Shown: positions 44,170 to 53,174, counted from the first letter of the stretch. The stretch is 64,000 bases of DNA from Arthrobacter sp. zg-Y1110 (GCF_025244865.1 NZ_CP104272.1:3100001-3164000); one strand, 5' to 3'. Program-made: numbers and translations. Notes: generated by a model from the sequence alone, not told the origin.

Positions 44170-44198
44170 CTGCTCCCTGCCACCCCACCAAAGTTTCT

Positions 44199-44223
44199 AC
44201 GCCGGCGCATTTCGCGTCGGCGT
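44199..44223 (+). terminator. Terminator after the GtrA gene
   Basis: ACGCCGGCGC and GCGTCGGCGT form a 10-pair stem (one G-T pair) with a five-base loop, followed by TATTCGTT. Confidence 0.7.
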
Positions 44224-44278
44224 TATTCGTTGTCCTGCCTGGATTGTGCAGTGATGTGAAGCAGCTCACTTTTTCGGA

Positions 44279-44308
44279 TTGACAACCGTTGACATTATTG
44301 GCGACAAT
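44279..44308 (+). promoter_or_regulatory. Candidate promoter of the DUF6282-ABC operon
   Basis: TTGACA at 44279-44284 is repeated at 44289-44294, and GACAAT at 44303-44308 gives an 18-base spacer to the first. The start codon is 36 bases farther. The repeated TTGACA could also be an operator. Confidence 0.45.
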
Positions 44309-44343
44309 TTGGGCACCAACCGCTCATCAGGCAAGGGAGCCTT

Positions 44344-45309
44344 ATGTCCGACCATCACCAGCCCTCAGCCCGCGCACGGGACCTAGTCCGGGACGCATAT
44401 GACGTCCACGTGCACATTGCGCCGGACGTTATGCGCCGCCGAATTGACGACATTGATCTAGCCGCCCGTTTCGCGGAGCTCGGCATGGCCGGATTTGTGC
44501 TGAAGTCCCACTACACGCCCACCGCAGAGCGCGCCGCCGTCGTCCGCAAGGTCCACCCGGGCGTGGATGTCCTCGGAGCCATCACCCTCAATGCCTCGGT
44601 GGGGGGTCTGAACCCTATCGCCGTGGAGATTGCCGCCCGCGGCGGAGCCCAGTTTGTCTGGCTGCCCACCGTGGACAGCTCAAACCAGCGGTCCTGCCTC
44701 TCCGAAGAGCCCGAAGGCGCCACCCCGCCCATGTGGGCCCAGCTGCAGGAGGACCTGCGCGCCGCCGGAATGGCTGCACCCGCCGTGGAGGTGGAATCCG
44801 GCGGCGGGCTGGTCCCGGAGGCCCGCCAGGTCCTGGAGCTGATCGCAAAACATGACATGACGCTTGCCACCGGCCACCTGCACGCCGACGAATCCGGCAG
44901 CCTGATTCCGGCGGCCGTGGAGTTGGGCGTGCGCCGGATGGTGATCACGCACCCGGAGTTCACCTCCCAGCGCATGTTGCTGGATCAGCAGCGGGAGCTG
45001 GCCGAGCAGGGTGCGCTGCTGGAGCGGTGCCTCACCACTCCCCTCACCGGCAAGGTGTCCTGGGACCTCTGGTTCTCCAACATCCGCCATGCCGGCCCGG
45101 AAAACTCGGTCATCAGCAGCGACCTCGGCCAGCCCTTCAACCCTCCTGTGGAGGACGGGCTGGCCATCGCCGCGGACCTGCTGCTGGCGCAGGATTTCAC
45201 GGAGGAAGAGGTCCGGCTGATGACTGTGCATAACAGCCGCTGGCTGGCCGGCGCGGACCCGCTGCCGGATGCCCCGTCCCACCACCGGGGCAAGGTGCAG
45301 GCCGCATGA
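44344..45309 (+). CDS. DUF6282-family putative metal-dependent hydrolase
   Basis: This 321-residue protein has an amidohydrolase-like barrel pattern. The first metal motif is His22-x-His24 (YDVHVHIAPD), then LKSHYTP, TGHLHADESG, RMVITHPEF and a late SSDLGQP with a possible metal Asp. The HPEF and GHLHA motifs fit the DUF6282 group, whose substrate is unknown. It overlaps the ABC ATPase gene by four bases (ATGA), so it is translationally coupled to an importer. It probably hydrolyses the imported compound, an inference from operon structure. Confidence 0.82.
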   Translation: MSDHHQPSARARDLVRDAYDVHVHIAPDVMRRRIDDIDLAARFAELGMAGFVLKSHYTPTAERAAVVRKVHPGVDVLGAITLNASVGGLNPIAVEIAARGGAQFVWLPTVDSSNQRSCLSEEPEGATPPMWAQLQEDLRAAGMAAPAVEVESGGGLVPEARQVLELIAKHDMTLATGHLHADESGSLIPAAVELGVRRMVITHPEFTSQRMLLDQQRELAEQGALLERCLTTPLTGKVSWDLWFSNIRHAGPENSVISSDLGQPFNPPVEDGLAIAADLLLAQDFTEEEVRLMTVHNSRWLAGADPLPDAPSHHRGKVQAA

Positions 45310-46073
45310 GCTCCCTGCTGGAAATTTCCGGGCTCAGCAAGCAGTTTGAGCGCGATGACACCGCCACCGTTGCCCTGCGGGACTTTGACCTCTCCATCGA
45401 GGAAGGCACATTCGTCAGCATCCTCGGCCGCAGCGGGTGCGGGAAATCCACCATGCTGAACCTGCTCTCCGGGCTTACCCGGCCCAGTTCGGGAACCGTC
45501 CACTACCAGGGCTCGGTGCTGAACGGCCCCAACGTGGACATCGGCTACCTGACCCAGTCGGACACGCTTATGCCGTGGCGCGACGTCGTCCGCAATGTCG
45601 AAATGCCGCTGGAAATCCGCGGCGAATCCAAGGAGAAGCGCCGGGAGGTGGCGCAGTCACTTATAGCCAAGGTCGGATTGACCGGATTCGAGAACCACTA
45701 TCCCCGGGAGCTCTCCGGGGGAATGCGGCGCCGGGCCAGCCTGGCCCGGATGCTGGCAGGGGCGCCGAAGACCCTCCTGATGGACGAGCCTTTCGGAGCG
45801 CTGGATGCACAGCTGCGCAACGAACTCCAGGAGGAACTGCTCCGGTTGTGGCAGGGCTCCGGGCAGACGGTGGTTTTTGTCACCCATGACATCGAGGAGG
45901 CCCTCCTCCTCGGCGACCGCGTGGTGGTCCTGGGCCAGCTCGGCCGGATCCTGCTGGATGAGCCGATCAATATCCCGCGTCCCCGCTCGGTGGATGAAAC
46001 CCGGATCGACCCCACATTCGTGGCGCTGCATAAGAAGCTTGCCGCCGCCCTCAAGGAAGGATCCACGGCATGA
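45306..46073 (+). CDS. ABC importer ATP-binding protein (SsuB/TauB type)
   Basis: This 255-residue ATPase has Walker A GRSGCGKS at residues 41-48, signature ELSGGMRRRASLARML, and Walker B LLMDEPFGALD. This is the nitrate/sulfonate/taurine/thiamine-precursor class. Both ends overlap neighbours by four bases (DUF6282 gene upstream, permease gene downstream), showing a tightly coupled operon. Confidence 0.93.
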   Translation: MSSLLEISGLSKQFERDDTATVALRDFDLSIEEGTFVSILGRSGCGKSTMLNLLSGLTRPSSGTVHYQGSVLNGPNVDIGYLTQSDTLMPWRDVVRNVEMPLEIRGESKEKRREVAQSLIAKVGLTGFENHYPRELSGGMRRRASLARMLAGAPKTLLMDEPFGALDAQLRNELQEELLRLWQGSGQTVVFVTHDIEEALLLGDRVVVLGQLGRILLDEPINIPRPRSVDETRIDPTFVALHKKLAAALKEGSTA

Positions 46074-46963
46074 GCGCTGCATCCGCTGCCGAGCCGGCGC
46101 TGCCGGCGGCAACCGCACCGGGAACGGGCCGGGTACCGCCGCTGGCGGCCGGGTCCGGTCCGGTCAAGGAAGACCTGAACCGCACCTGGTGGGACAAGTT
46201 TGGCCACTCAACCATCGTCTGGGGCCTGCGCGCGGCGGTACTGGTGGCCTTCCTGACCCTGTGGCAGATCACCGCAGGACCGGTCATCGATATCACCTTC
46301 GTCAGCAAGCCCAGCCTGATCCTGGAACGGCTGGTGGACTGGATCGCTGACGGCACACTCTGGACACACACTTGGATCACCCTGCAGGAGATCCTTCTCG
46401 GGTTCTTCTTCGGAGCCCTTGCCGGCGCCCTGGTGGGATACCTGCTGGCCTCGTTCAACCTGCTCTACCAGGTGCTGGATCCGTTTATGCTCGCCCTGTA
46501 TTCCATCCCCAAGGTTGCCCTGGCACCGCTGTTCATTGTGTGGTTCGGCATCGGCATGGACATGAAAGTGCTGCTGGCAGCCGCCACGGTATTCTTCCTC
46601 GTCTTCCTCAACACCGCCGCCGGGGTCCGCGAAGTGGACCGCGGCCTGATCGACGCAGTCCGGCTGATGGGCGGCAACCGCCGCCATGTCGCCTTCAAGG
46701 TCGTGCTCCCCTCCTCCATGACCGGTTTCCTTACCGGCTTGAAGGTAGCCATCCCGTACGCACTGATCGGTGCGGTCATCGGGGAGCTGGTCGCGTCCAA
46801 CCAGGGACTCGGCTACCTGATCAACGCCTCCGCCGCCCAGTTCGACACTGCCGGCGTCTTCGCCACCCTGGTGGTGCTCACCATCGTTGCCACCATCCTG
46901 AACTCCGGCGTCGCCGTCCTCAGCAAGCGGATCAACCGCTGGAAGCCCCTGGACGAGCACTAA
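46070..46963 (+). CDS. ABC importer permease (SsuC/TauC type)
   Basis: This 297-residue membrane protein has about six hydrophobic segments after an Ala/Pro-rich N-terminal tail of about 40 residues. The EAA-type loop (DRGLIDAVRLMGGNRRHVAFKVVLP) that contacts the ATPase is clear, and SIPKVALAPLFIVWFGIG is the usual SsuC/TauC segment. It overlaps the ATPase gene by four bases. Confidence 0.93.
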   Translation: MSAASAAEPALPAATAPGTGRVPPLAAGSGPVKEDLNRTWWDKFGHSTIVWGLRAAVLVAFLTLWQITAGPVIDITFVSKPSLILERLVDWIADGTLWTHTWITLQEILLGFFFGALAGALVGYLLASFNLLYQVLDPFMLALYSIPKVALAPLFIVWFGIGMDMKVLLAAATVFFLVFLNTAAGVREVDRGLIDAVRLMGGNRRHVAFKVVLPSSMTGFLTGLKVAIPYALIGAVIGELVASNQGLGYLINASAAQFDTAGVFATLVVLTIVATILNSGVAVLSKRINRWKPLDEH

Positions 46964-46989
46964 CTCTTCCTCCACAGATTGGAACTCCA

Positions 46990-48033
46990 ATGCTTGAAAC
47001 GGTTACCCCCTCCAGACGCAGCATGCTCAAGTCGATGCTCGTCCTTCCCGCCATCGCCGCCGTCCCCGCACTCGCCTCCTGCGCCAACAACGCCGGCAGC
47101 TCCGATCCGGGAGTGCTGAATGTGGGCCAGATCAGCGACTCGATCGCGTTTTTCCCCCTGTTCGTAGCCGAGCAGGAGGGCTTCTTCACTGCCGAAGGAG
47201 TCACCATGGGAGAACGCCCCCGGCTCGGAACAGGTGCCAAGGTGGCCGCCGCCCTGAAATCGGGCAGCATCGATCTCGGCGCCGGCGTCATCACCGACGC
47301 GTTCAACCTGTACAAGATCGACGACGACGCGAAACTGGTCAGCGGCCTGGTCACCGAGTACTACGTGGACGTGGTGGTGGGGAACAACTTCGACGGACCC
47401 TCCGCTGACGCACCGCTCGAGGAACGGATCCAGGCCCTGGTGGGTAAGCAGATCGGCATCACCGGACCGGGCAGCGGCACCGAAGCGCTCATGACGTACC
47501 TGTTCAAAAAGATCGGCAAGAACGCCCAGACAGATTCCACGATGGTCAACATCGGCAGTGCCGCCACCGCCGCCATCGGCGCGCTGACCGCCGGCAGGGT
47601 GGACGCACTGTGTTTCTTCCAGCCGATCGGACAACAGGTCGAAACCGCGGGCGAGGGCAGCATCTACATCTCACCGACCCGCGGCGATATCGAAACGCTG
47701 CGGTCGCCTATCCACGGCGCAGTGTTCAGCACGGGCGCCCAGATCGAGGCCAAACAGGATCTGGTGGACGGATTCAACCGGGCACTGGATAAGTCGCTGG
47801 CACTGATCCAGGAAGACCCGGAAAAGGCCCGGACCCTCTTGGGCGAGTACCTGAAGGACACCCAACCGCAGACCGTCGATGCGCTGGTGGCCCTGCTGCC
47901 CAAGGAAATCGCCACCTCCACGAAGATCACCGAGGAGTCCTACAAAGTGGCATCGGCCTTCCACACCGAATCCGGGTTGGTGGACGAGGCGCCGGACTAC
48001 GCCGGTTTCGTCCTCGAAACCTCTCAGGCATAA
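46990..48033 (+). CDS. ABC importer substrate-binding lipoprotein (SsuA/NMT1 type)
   Basis: This 347-residue exported protein begins with an Arg-Arg signal (SRRSMLKSML) and a lipobox ending in Cys31 (ALASC), so it may use the Tat or Sec route before lipidation. The mature part has the type-2 fold with VAEQEGFFTAEGV, LKSGSIDLGAG and GRVDALCFFQPIG. The ligand is unknown; the DUF6282 hydrolase in the operon is the best clue. ATG 46990 is 26 bases after the permease stop. A perfect terminator begins at its stop codon. Confidence 0.88.
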   Translation: MLETVTPSRRSMLKSMLVLPAIAAVPALASCANNAGSSDPGVLNVGQISDSIAFFPLFVAEQEGFFTAEGVTMGERPRLGTGAKVAAALKSGSIDLGAGVITDAFNLYKIDDDAKLVSGLVTEYYVDVVVGNNFDGPSADAPLEERIQALVGKQIGITGPGSGTEALMTYLFKKIGKNAQTDSTMVNIGSAATAAIGALTAGRVDALCFFQPIGQQVETAGEGSIYISPTRGDIETLRSPIHGAVFSTGAQIEAKQDLVDGFNRALDKSLALIQEDPEKARTLLGEYLKDTQPQTVDALVALLPKEIATSTKITEESYKVASAFHTESGLVDEAPDYAGFVLETSQA

Positions 48034-48067
48034 AAAACCCGGGGCGGTAGGCCGCCCCGGGTTTTTT
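48032..48067. terminator. Strong bidirectional terminator
   Basis: AAAAAACCCGGGGCGG and its perfect complement surround a TAGG loop, ending in TTTTTT on either strand. It overlaps the stop codon of the binding-protein gene and serves the convergent dehydrogenase too. Confidence 0.95.
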
Positions 48068-48074
48068 GCCGGAC

Positions 48075-49463
48075 CTACTTCTTCTGCGGGGTGCGGATCA
48101 GCTTCTTGTTGACGAACTCGGCCATGCCGAAACGTCCCAGCTCGCGCCCCACACCGGAGCGCTTGACGCCGCCGAAGGGCAGGTCTTCCTGCGTGCCGGA
48201 GGTGCCGTTGATCCAGACCATGCCGCTTTCCAGCTGGTCGGCGACGTTCAGTGCGCGGTTTTCGTCGGTGCTGAACACCGCTCCACCCAGGCCGAACGGG
48301 GAGTTGTTGGCCAGTTCAATGGCTTCTTCCTCGCTGGACACCTTGTAAATGACGGCTGCGGGGCCGAACAGCTCCTCGGAGAACGCCCGCATTTCCGGGG
48401 TGACACCGGTCAGCACGGTCGGCTGCACGAAGGCACCCGGTCCGTCGATCAGGCTGCCCCCGGTGTGCAGGGTTGCACCCTTGTCCACGGCGTCGCGGAT
48501 CTGCTCCACCAGGCCGTCTGCGGCAGCCTGCGTGGAGAGCGGGCCGAAACGGGTTTCCGGCTGCAGCGGATCGCCGGGTTCAATGGCGGACATCCGGGCG
48601 GTGAACTTCTCCACGAAGTCGTCGTAGAGGTCTTCCATCACGATGAAGCGCTTGGCGGCATTGCAGGCCTGCCCGCCGTTGCCCATCCGGCCGAGGACTC
48701 CGGCCTTGACCGTGGCATCGAGGTCCTCGGTGTCGAGGACGATGAACGGATCGCTGCCGCCGAGTTCGAGGACGTACTTCTTCAGGTTCCGGCCGGCCAC
48801 CTCGGCGACGGCGGACCCTGCCCGCTCGGAGCCGGTCAGGGAAACGCCCTGGATCCGGGCATCCGCGATGATGTCCGCGGCCTGCTCGTTGGTGGCGAAC
48901 AGGTTGACGTAGGCACCCTCGGGTACGCCGGCGTCGGCGAAGATCTGCGCCATCGCCAGGGCGGACTGCGGGCAGTTGTTCGCATGCTTGAGCAGCACGG
49001 TGTTACCGAGCATCAGGTTGGGGCCGGCAAAGCGGGCCACCTGGTAGTACGGGTAGTTCCACGGCATGATGCCCAGGAGCGCCCCCACGGGCTCGGTGCG
49101 GACCACGGCGTTGCCGCCGCCCTTGACGTCGAGCTGCTCGTCAGCCATGAAGCCGGGGCCCTGGGTGGCGTAGTACTCGTAGATGTTGGCGGAGAGGGCA
49201 ACCTCGTTCTTCGCCTCGCGCAGCGGCTTGCCCATTTCGAGGGCAATCAGCTTGGCAAGCTCCTCGGCGCGTTCCCGGTACAGTTCCGCAACGCGGGTGA
49301 TGACCTTGGTGCGGTTTTCCACGGGCTCGTTCCGCCAGCTGGCGAAGGCCTCATGTGCTGCGGTGACGGCCTGGTTGATTTCGGCGTCGGTGGCTTCAGC
49401 GAATTCCTGAAGGGTTTCTCCGGTGGCTGGATTTACGCTCTTGTAAGCACTCATATTGGCCAC
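48075..49463 (-). CDS. NAD(P)-dependent succinate-semialdehyde-type dehydrogenase
   Basis: This 462-residue aldehyde dehydrogenase has [10 protein letters not shown] with the general-base Glu and the nucleophile Cys267 in [11 protein letters not shown]. The compact form without an N-terminal extension and the ending [23 protein letters not shown] place it among GabD/SSADH-like enzymes (YneI/Sad group), converting succinate semialdehyde to succinate. GTG 49463 follows GGGAG closely; ATG 49454 is an alternative start. It is convergent with the DUF6282 operon and may or may not share its pathway. Confidence 0.88.
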   Translation of the reverse strand: MANMSAYKSVNPATGETLQEFAEATDAEINQAVTAAHEAFASWRNEPVENRTKVITRVAELYRERAEELAKLIALEMGKPLREAKNEVALSANIYEYYATQGPGFMADEQLDVKGGGNAVVRTEPVGALLGIMPWNYPYYQVARFAGPNLMLGNTVLLKHANNCPQSALAMAQIFADAGVPEGAYVNLFATNEQAADIIADARIQGVSLTGSERAGSAVAEVAGRNLKKYVLELGGSDPFIVLDTEDLDATVKAGVLGRMGNGGQACNAAKRFIVMEDLYDDFVEKFTARMSAIEPGDPLQPETRFGPLSTQAAADGLVEQIRDAVDKGATLHTGGSLIDGPGAFVQPTVLTGVTPEMRAFSEELFGPAAVIYKVSSEEEAIELANNSPFGLGGAVFSTDENRALNVADQLESGMVWINGTSGTQEDLPFGGVKRSGVGRELGRFGMAEFVNKKLIRTPQKK

Positions 49464-49578
49464 GCTACTCCCTGTAAATCCAGTCTGCGAAAGCCTGAAT
49501 TTCCGGGACTAAATCCGCGTCGGTTCTTGTTTCAGGGGGTTTGCGGGGCGAATTACCGCAAAGCTGATCCGCGGCGGG

Positions 49579-50301
49579 TCAGCGGCGCAGGCGCGGTTTC
49601 CAGAACTTCGGCCGCGGCCAGCCCTGGCCCGAGCTTTTCCGGTCCTCCGTGCGCGGGCGCCGGCTCAGCCGGACGCTGAACTCCCCCGGCCCGGGGAGCC
49701 GCCACCCGCGGCGGCGGGCCACCGTGCACAGCACGGCGCAGGTGCCGATGGCCACTCCCATTCCCACGTTCTGCAGGCCCAGATCGTAGAGGATCGCCAT
49801 TTCGACGGCGGCTACGAGGGCACCGGTGGCGTACAGGGTGTTGCCGCCGAAGATGGCCGGCACCCGGCCCACCACAATGTCGCGGATCATGCCGCCGCCC
49901 ACGGCGGTGACGACGCCGATCAGGATGGCCGGGAGCCATTCCAGCCCCAGGCCCAGCGCCTTGGCCGTGCCGGTGGCGGCCCAGCAGCCCAGCGCGAACG
50001 CATCGATCACAATCAGGAACCGGTTGGCCCATTTGCCCTTGAGTTCAATGGCATAGGCAATGACGGCCCCGGCGATGGCCGTGAAGAGGTAGGCAGGGTT
50101 GGTCAGCGCCACGGGCGGTCCGGCCTGCAGGAGGGTGTCACGCAGCACGCCGCCGCCCAGCGCCGAGGTGAGCGCCAGGACCAGGAAACCCACCGGGTCC
50201 ATCCGCAGCTGCCGCGCCACGGCGCCGCCGAGGACTCCGTTCGCGAGCACACCTGCGAGGTCGACGGCGTCGAACACCGCCCTCGGGTCGAAAAGATCCA
50301 C
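49579..50301 (-). CDS. TRIC/YicG-type trimeric channel family membrane protein
   Basis: This 240-residue protein has seven hydrophobic segments in two repeated halves, each with a Gly-rich motif: ALGGGVLRDTLL in the first and AVGGGMIRDIVVG in the second. This is the UPF0126/TRIC cation channel family. GTG 50301 is chosen since GCAGGTGC lies just upstream and the first membrane segment begins soon after; the ATG at 50343 has no ribosome site. The C-terminal Arg/Lys-rich tail is cytoplasmic. Physiological ion unknown. Confidence 0.85.
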   Translation of the reverse strand: MDLFDPRAVFDAVDLAGVLANGVLGGAVARQLRMDPVGFLVLALTSALGGGVLRDTLLQAGPPVALTNPAYLFTAIAGAVIAYAIELKGKWANRFLIVIDAFALGCWAATGTAKALGLGLEWLPAILIGVVTAVGGGMIRDIVVGRVPAIFGGNTLYATGALVAAVEMAILYDLGLQNVGMGVAIGTCAVLCTVARRRGWRLPGPGEFSVRLSRRPRTEDRKSSGQGWPRPKFWKPRLRR

Positions 50302-50366
50302 GCCGCACCTGCTGTTTCCGTTGCCCGCTCTGCCGCCGTCCATTCTACGTGGCTGCGGACCCGGAA

Positions 50367-50460
50367 AATCCTGCGGTTTGTGCAAATCCCTACGCTGCGC
50401 AGCGGAGGAATTCACCCAAACCGCAGGGATTCAGACAAACCGGGGGGATTTACAGCTGGC
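50367..50460. repeat. Large imperfect palindrome, related to the 22.24-22.33 kb repeat
   Basis: Arms of about 32 bases (50367-50398 and 50400-50431) centre on CGCTGCGCAGCG and carry AATCC(C)TGCGGTTTG at both ends. A downstream AAACCGGGGGGATT part matches AAACCGGAGGGTTT at 22300. It lies between the channel gene and the small acidic protein gene. Confidence 0.75.
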
Positions 50461-50512
50461 GGCGGAATGAGCCCGGGGCCATCGTGACAAATACCAACGA
50501 GGCTGAACGGGA

Positions 50513-50806
50513 TCAGCCGTCCTCCGAGCCCGGCGGATAGTCGTCGTCGTTCCCCGGGACGTCCGTTTTCTGTTCCAGGATGTCGGCCTCGGAACCGTCC
50601 GGGTGGATTTCCCCGGCCGGCCCGGCGTCACCGGCGCCCGGAACTACGGGAATGTCCTGCTCGATGCCGTCCGCCTCGGAGCCGTCCCGGTGGATTTCCC
50701 CGGCCGGCCCGGCGTCACCTGCACCGGGAACCGCGGGCAGCGACTGCTCGGCCCGGTCAGCCTCCGAACCGTCGGGGATTACCGGTTGGTCAGCGTCCTT
50801 ACGCAT
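50513..50806 (-). CDS. Small acidic protein with a 33-residue internal repeat
   Basis: This 97-residue protein consists almost wholly of 2.5 copies of a unit of about 33 residues containing DGSEAD...EQ...P.VPGAGDAGPAGEIH. Asp, Glu, Gly, Ala and Pro dominate, so it is probably disordered. ATG 50806 has GGAGG eight bases upstream, a good ribosome site, which supports a real gene. The repeat is also a 99-base direct repeat in DNA. I recognise no family. Confidence 0.65.
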   Translation of the reverse strand: MRKDADQPVIPDGSEADRAEQSLPAVPGAGDAGPAGEIHRDGSEADGIEQDIPVVPGAGDAGPAGEIHPDGSEADILEQKTDVPGNDDDYPPGSEDG

Positions 50807-50905
50807 ATGCGTGCCTCCAATGCAGGTTGCCGTGGCCGCCGGGGCGGCTTCCGTCTCTTCTGTCTATCACCGAAGCCGCCCAGTAGAAATAGCCTGCGGA
50901 ACGGG

Positions 50906-51958
50906 TTAGGCGTCGTCCCGCAGGTCCAGCACCACCTTGATGTCCCCGTCGCGGTCCTCGAAGGCCTGTGCATAGTCCGCCAGCGGAACCCGGCGGGAAA
51001 TCAGCTGCTCAAGCCACCGTGCATCGCTCTTGGCCAGGGCCGCGGCCGCCTTGAGGTAGTGGCGGCGGTTGGCGTTGACGGTGCCGAAAACCACGCGGTT
51101 GTCCATCACCAGGCTCAGGTTCAGGGCACCCAGGTCCACGGGCTGCTCGCCGTCGGGCTCGGAGACACCGGTGAGGCAGGTGACCGAGTTTTTGGCGCCG
51201 TGCTCCAGCACGTCTTTGATCACCGTGGGCACGCCGGTGCATTCGATGATGATGTCCGGGTTGATGCCGGATTCGGGGAGGGTGTCGGTGTGGAAGACGG
51301 CGCCAAGTTCCTTGGTCAGCTTCTCCTTCGGCCCGTCCTCTTCCAGGTCGAAGACGTGCACTTCGAGTCCGCGCTGCACCCCGAACAAGGCACCGAGCAA
51401 CCCCACGGGCCCGGCGCCGGTCACGGCCACAACCTGCGGCCGGAAGTACGCGCGGCCGCCGATCCGGTCGATTTGTTCCCAGGCCTTGGCCAGAATGGTC
51501 GCGGGTTCCAGCAATACCCCTACGCGTTCCAGGGCGGGTTCGAGCTTCACCATGTCATCGGGGTCCCCGCGCCAGTATTCGCGCGCGAAACCGTCCAGCC
51601 CCTCGATACCGTGTTCGGTGTAGGTCCCGGTCAGGCACATGTCCCACTCGCCGGCGGCGCAGGCACGGCAGTTTTCCGCACAGGGGCGGCGGACAATCCC
51701 GACCACCAGGTCCCCTGCGGCAAGGTCCGAGCCTTCGGGGGCCTCGACGACGCGGCCCAGGTTCTCGTGTCCCATCACCAGGTAGTCCCGGTCCTCGGGT
51801 GCGGTGCCGAATTCGGCGGCAATGACTTCGCGGTCGGTGGCGCACAGGCCCACCGCTAGCGTCTCCACCAGCACGCTTCCTTCACCGGCTTCCGGTTCGG
51901 GAAGGTCCCGCAGCTCCAGCGAGTCCTTCTGCCCGGGGGTGATGATCAATGCCTGCAT
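50906..51958 (-). CDS. Zinc-dependent glucose-dehydrogenase-like medium-chain dehydrogenase
   Basis: This 350-residue MDR enzyme has the catalytic zinc region LCATDREV...GHENLGRVVE, the structural zinc cysteines in RRPCAENCRACAAGEWDMC, the sugar-dehydrogenase segment YTEHGIEGLDGFAREYW, and the NAD(P) motif TGAGPVGLLGA. The Tyr/Glu/Gly-rich segment and LLEPATILAKAWEQ resemble archaeal-type glucose 1-dehydrogenases. It would oxidise glucose or a similar sugar to the lactone. GGAAGGAAAC precedes ATG 51958. SMP-30 lactonase and GntP genes lie within 6 kb. Confidence 0.85.
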   Translation of the reverse strand: MQALIITPGQKDSLELRDLPEPEAGEGSVLVETLAVGLCATDREVIAAEFGTAPEDRDYLVMGHENLGRVVEAPEGSDLAAGDLVVGIVRRPCAENCRACAAGEWDMCLTGTYTEHGIEGLDGFAREYWRGDPDDMVKLEPALERVGVLLEPATILAKAWEQIDRIGGRAYFRPQVVAVTGAGPVGLLGALFGVQRGLEVHVFDLEEDGPKEKLTKELGAVFHTDTLPESGINPDIIIECTGVPTVIKDVLEHGAKNSVTCLTGVSEPDGEQPVDLGALNLSLVMDNRVVFGTVNANRRHYLKAAAALAKSDARWLEQLISRRVPLADYAQAFEDRDGDIKVVLDLRDDA

Positions 51959-52097
51959 GTGGTTTCCTTCCCGCGGCTGCTTGCTGTCTGTATCCCAGAT
52001 TAGCGCCGCGGCCGCGGCGGTTGAGACCCGGCGCACGCAGAGGCGGAACGGCCGCGGAAACACTGAAGGCCCGCCCTGGGGGCAGGCCTTCAAAAGG

Positions 52098-52468
52098 TGG
52101 TGGAGATGGGGGGAATCGAACCCCCGTCCGGTGTTGTTTTGTCAGGGCTTCTCCGGGCGCAGTATGCGTCGGATTTTCTCGGCCCCAGCCATCCCTGCAT
52201 ACAGGTGGCTGATCCGGGCCCAGCCGTCAAAATGTCCCGAACACCCCGACGGCGGGAGTGTTCGGCAGTGGCCCTCTAAACGACGCCAGGATCCGGAGCG
52301 AGAGCGACTCCGGGCTGACGGACTACTCCGGCTGCTTACGCAGCGAGAGCGAAGTCAGTGCGCATAGGTTTGGCACTTATTGTTTTGCAGAGAGCGTTAA
52401 CGAGATAACTCTGCGTTCTCGGCCCGCTTCCCCTGGCTCAACAAACATCGTCGAAACCGATCATCCCC
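52098..52468 (-). ncRNA. ssrA: Transfer-messenger RNA
   Basis: The RNA is 371 bases. Its 5' end GGGGAUG pairs with the 3' end CAUCUCC before A-CCA, forming the tRNA-like acceptor stem, and the T-arm GGUUCGAUUCC is intact. The encoded tag begins at a GCC resume codon and reads AKPMRTDFALAA followed by UAA, with the conserved ALAA degradation end. It frees stalled ribosomes and tags the nascent protein for proteolysis together with SmpB, which is not in this window. Confidence 0.96.
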
Positions 52469-52624
52469 ATATTGAGTTATCAAGCACCGTTTCCGGTGGC
52501 GGCCGACCCTCCCGGGCCGTCCAAGAGTTTTAACGACGCCGGCCCGCGGATCATTCCCGCTCGGCCGCACCTTTTGATGCGGTCCGGGAGGTGCAGGAAA
52601 AGGAGGCGCGGACCGGCCAGGCGG

Positions 52625-52921
52625 CTAGCGGCGTCGACCGAAAACCAGCGACGCCGCGGCCACGGCACCCGTGACGGTGTAGACGGCAGGCCAGGCGCCC
52701 ATCTTCTTCGCGAGCGGATGGGAGAGACCGAAGGCGGCTACATAGCCTGCGGTCAGTGCCGCGGCGGTGCCCGTGCCGGCGTCGCGCTTCCAGAGGGCAA
52801 ACGCACCGGCTCCGGCGGCGGCGAGCACGGCTCCGCCCAGCTGGCGGTTACCGGTGGAGCGGGCGGTCTGGTAGCCGCCGATCAGGCCGGCGGAGGTGAT
52901 CAAAGGGGTCAGCAGGGACAA
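52625..52921 (-). CDS. Small hypothetical membrane protein
   Basis: This 98-residue protein has three or four Ala/Gly-rich hydrophobic segments and ends in a basic FGRRR tail. TTG 52921 is preceded by GAGGAG seven bases upstream, a clear ribosome site. It lies next to tmRNA on the same strand. No family is recognised; the size and layout recall small integral membrane proteins of unknown role. Confidence 0.7.
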   Translation of the reverse strand: MSLLTPLITSAGLIGGYQTARSTGNRQLGGAVLAAAGAGAFALWKRDAGTGTAAALTAGYVAAFGLSHPLAKKMGAWPAVYTVTGAVAAASLVFGRRR

Positions 52922-53040
52922 GGTTTTCTCCTCGAAATAGGCAACACCCCCAGCTTATGCCGGGGTCCGCGCCGCCCGCCTCCTGCGTTGGACTATCCGG
53001 GCGGCTTCTAACGGCACGGGATCCCCGCCCGTGGTGCCCC

Positions 53041-53125
53041 TGTCAACTGGTGTGACCACTCCCGCAACACCAGCACCACACCGTGGGACCCTGTGCGGGG
53101 ACGACACCCGCCCAGCTGCGCAGCC
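53041..53125. repeat. Third copy of the CAACAGCAGCACCAC repeat box
   Basis: GCAACACCAGCACCACACCG at 53074-53093 and the following GTGGGA, CTGTGC and CGCCCAGC blocks align without large gaps to 23475-23534 and to about 1733-1770. Here CTGGTGT (53047) and ACACCAG (53076) can pair, forming a stem. Confidence 0.6.
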
Positions 53126-53174
53126 GCCGTCGTAGACTGGTGCCCGCCAACAGCGGCGGCACGAGCGGAGGACC

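Noticed and set aside
52485..52498. Small CACCG-TTTC-CGGTG hairpin just upstream of tmRNA
   Set aside because: The five-pair stem is too short to call a terminator or operator; noted only as a possible promoter-proximal structure.
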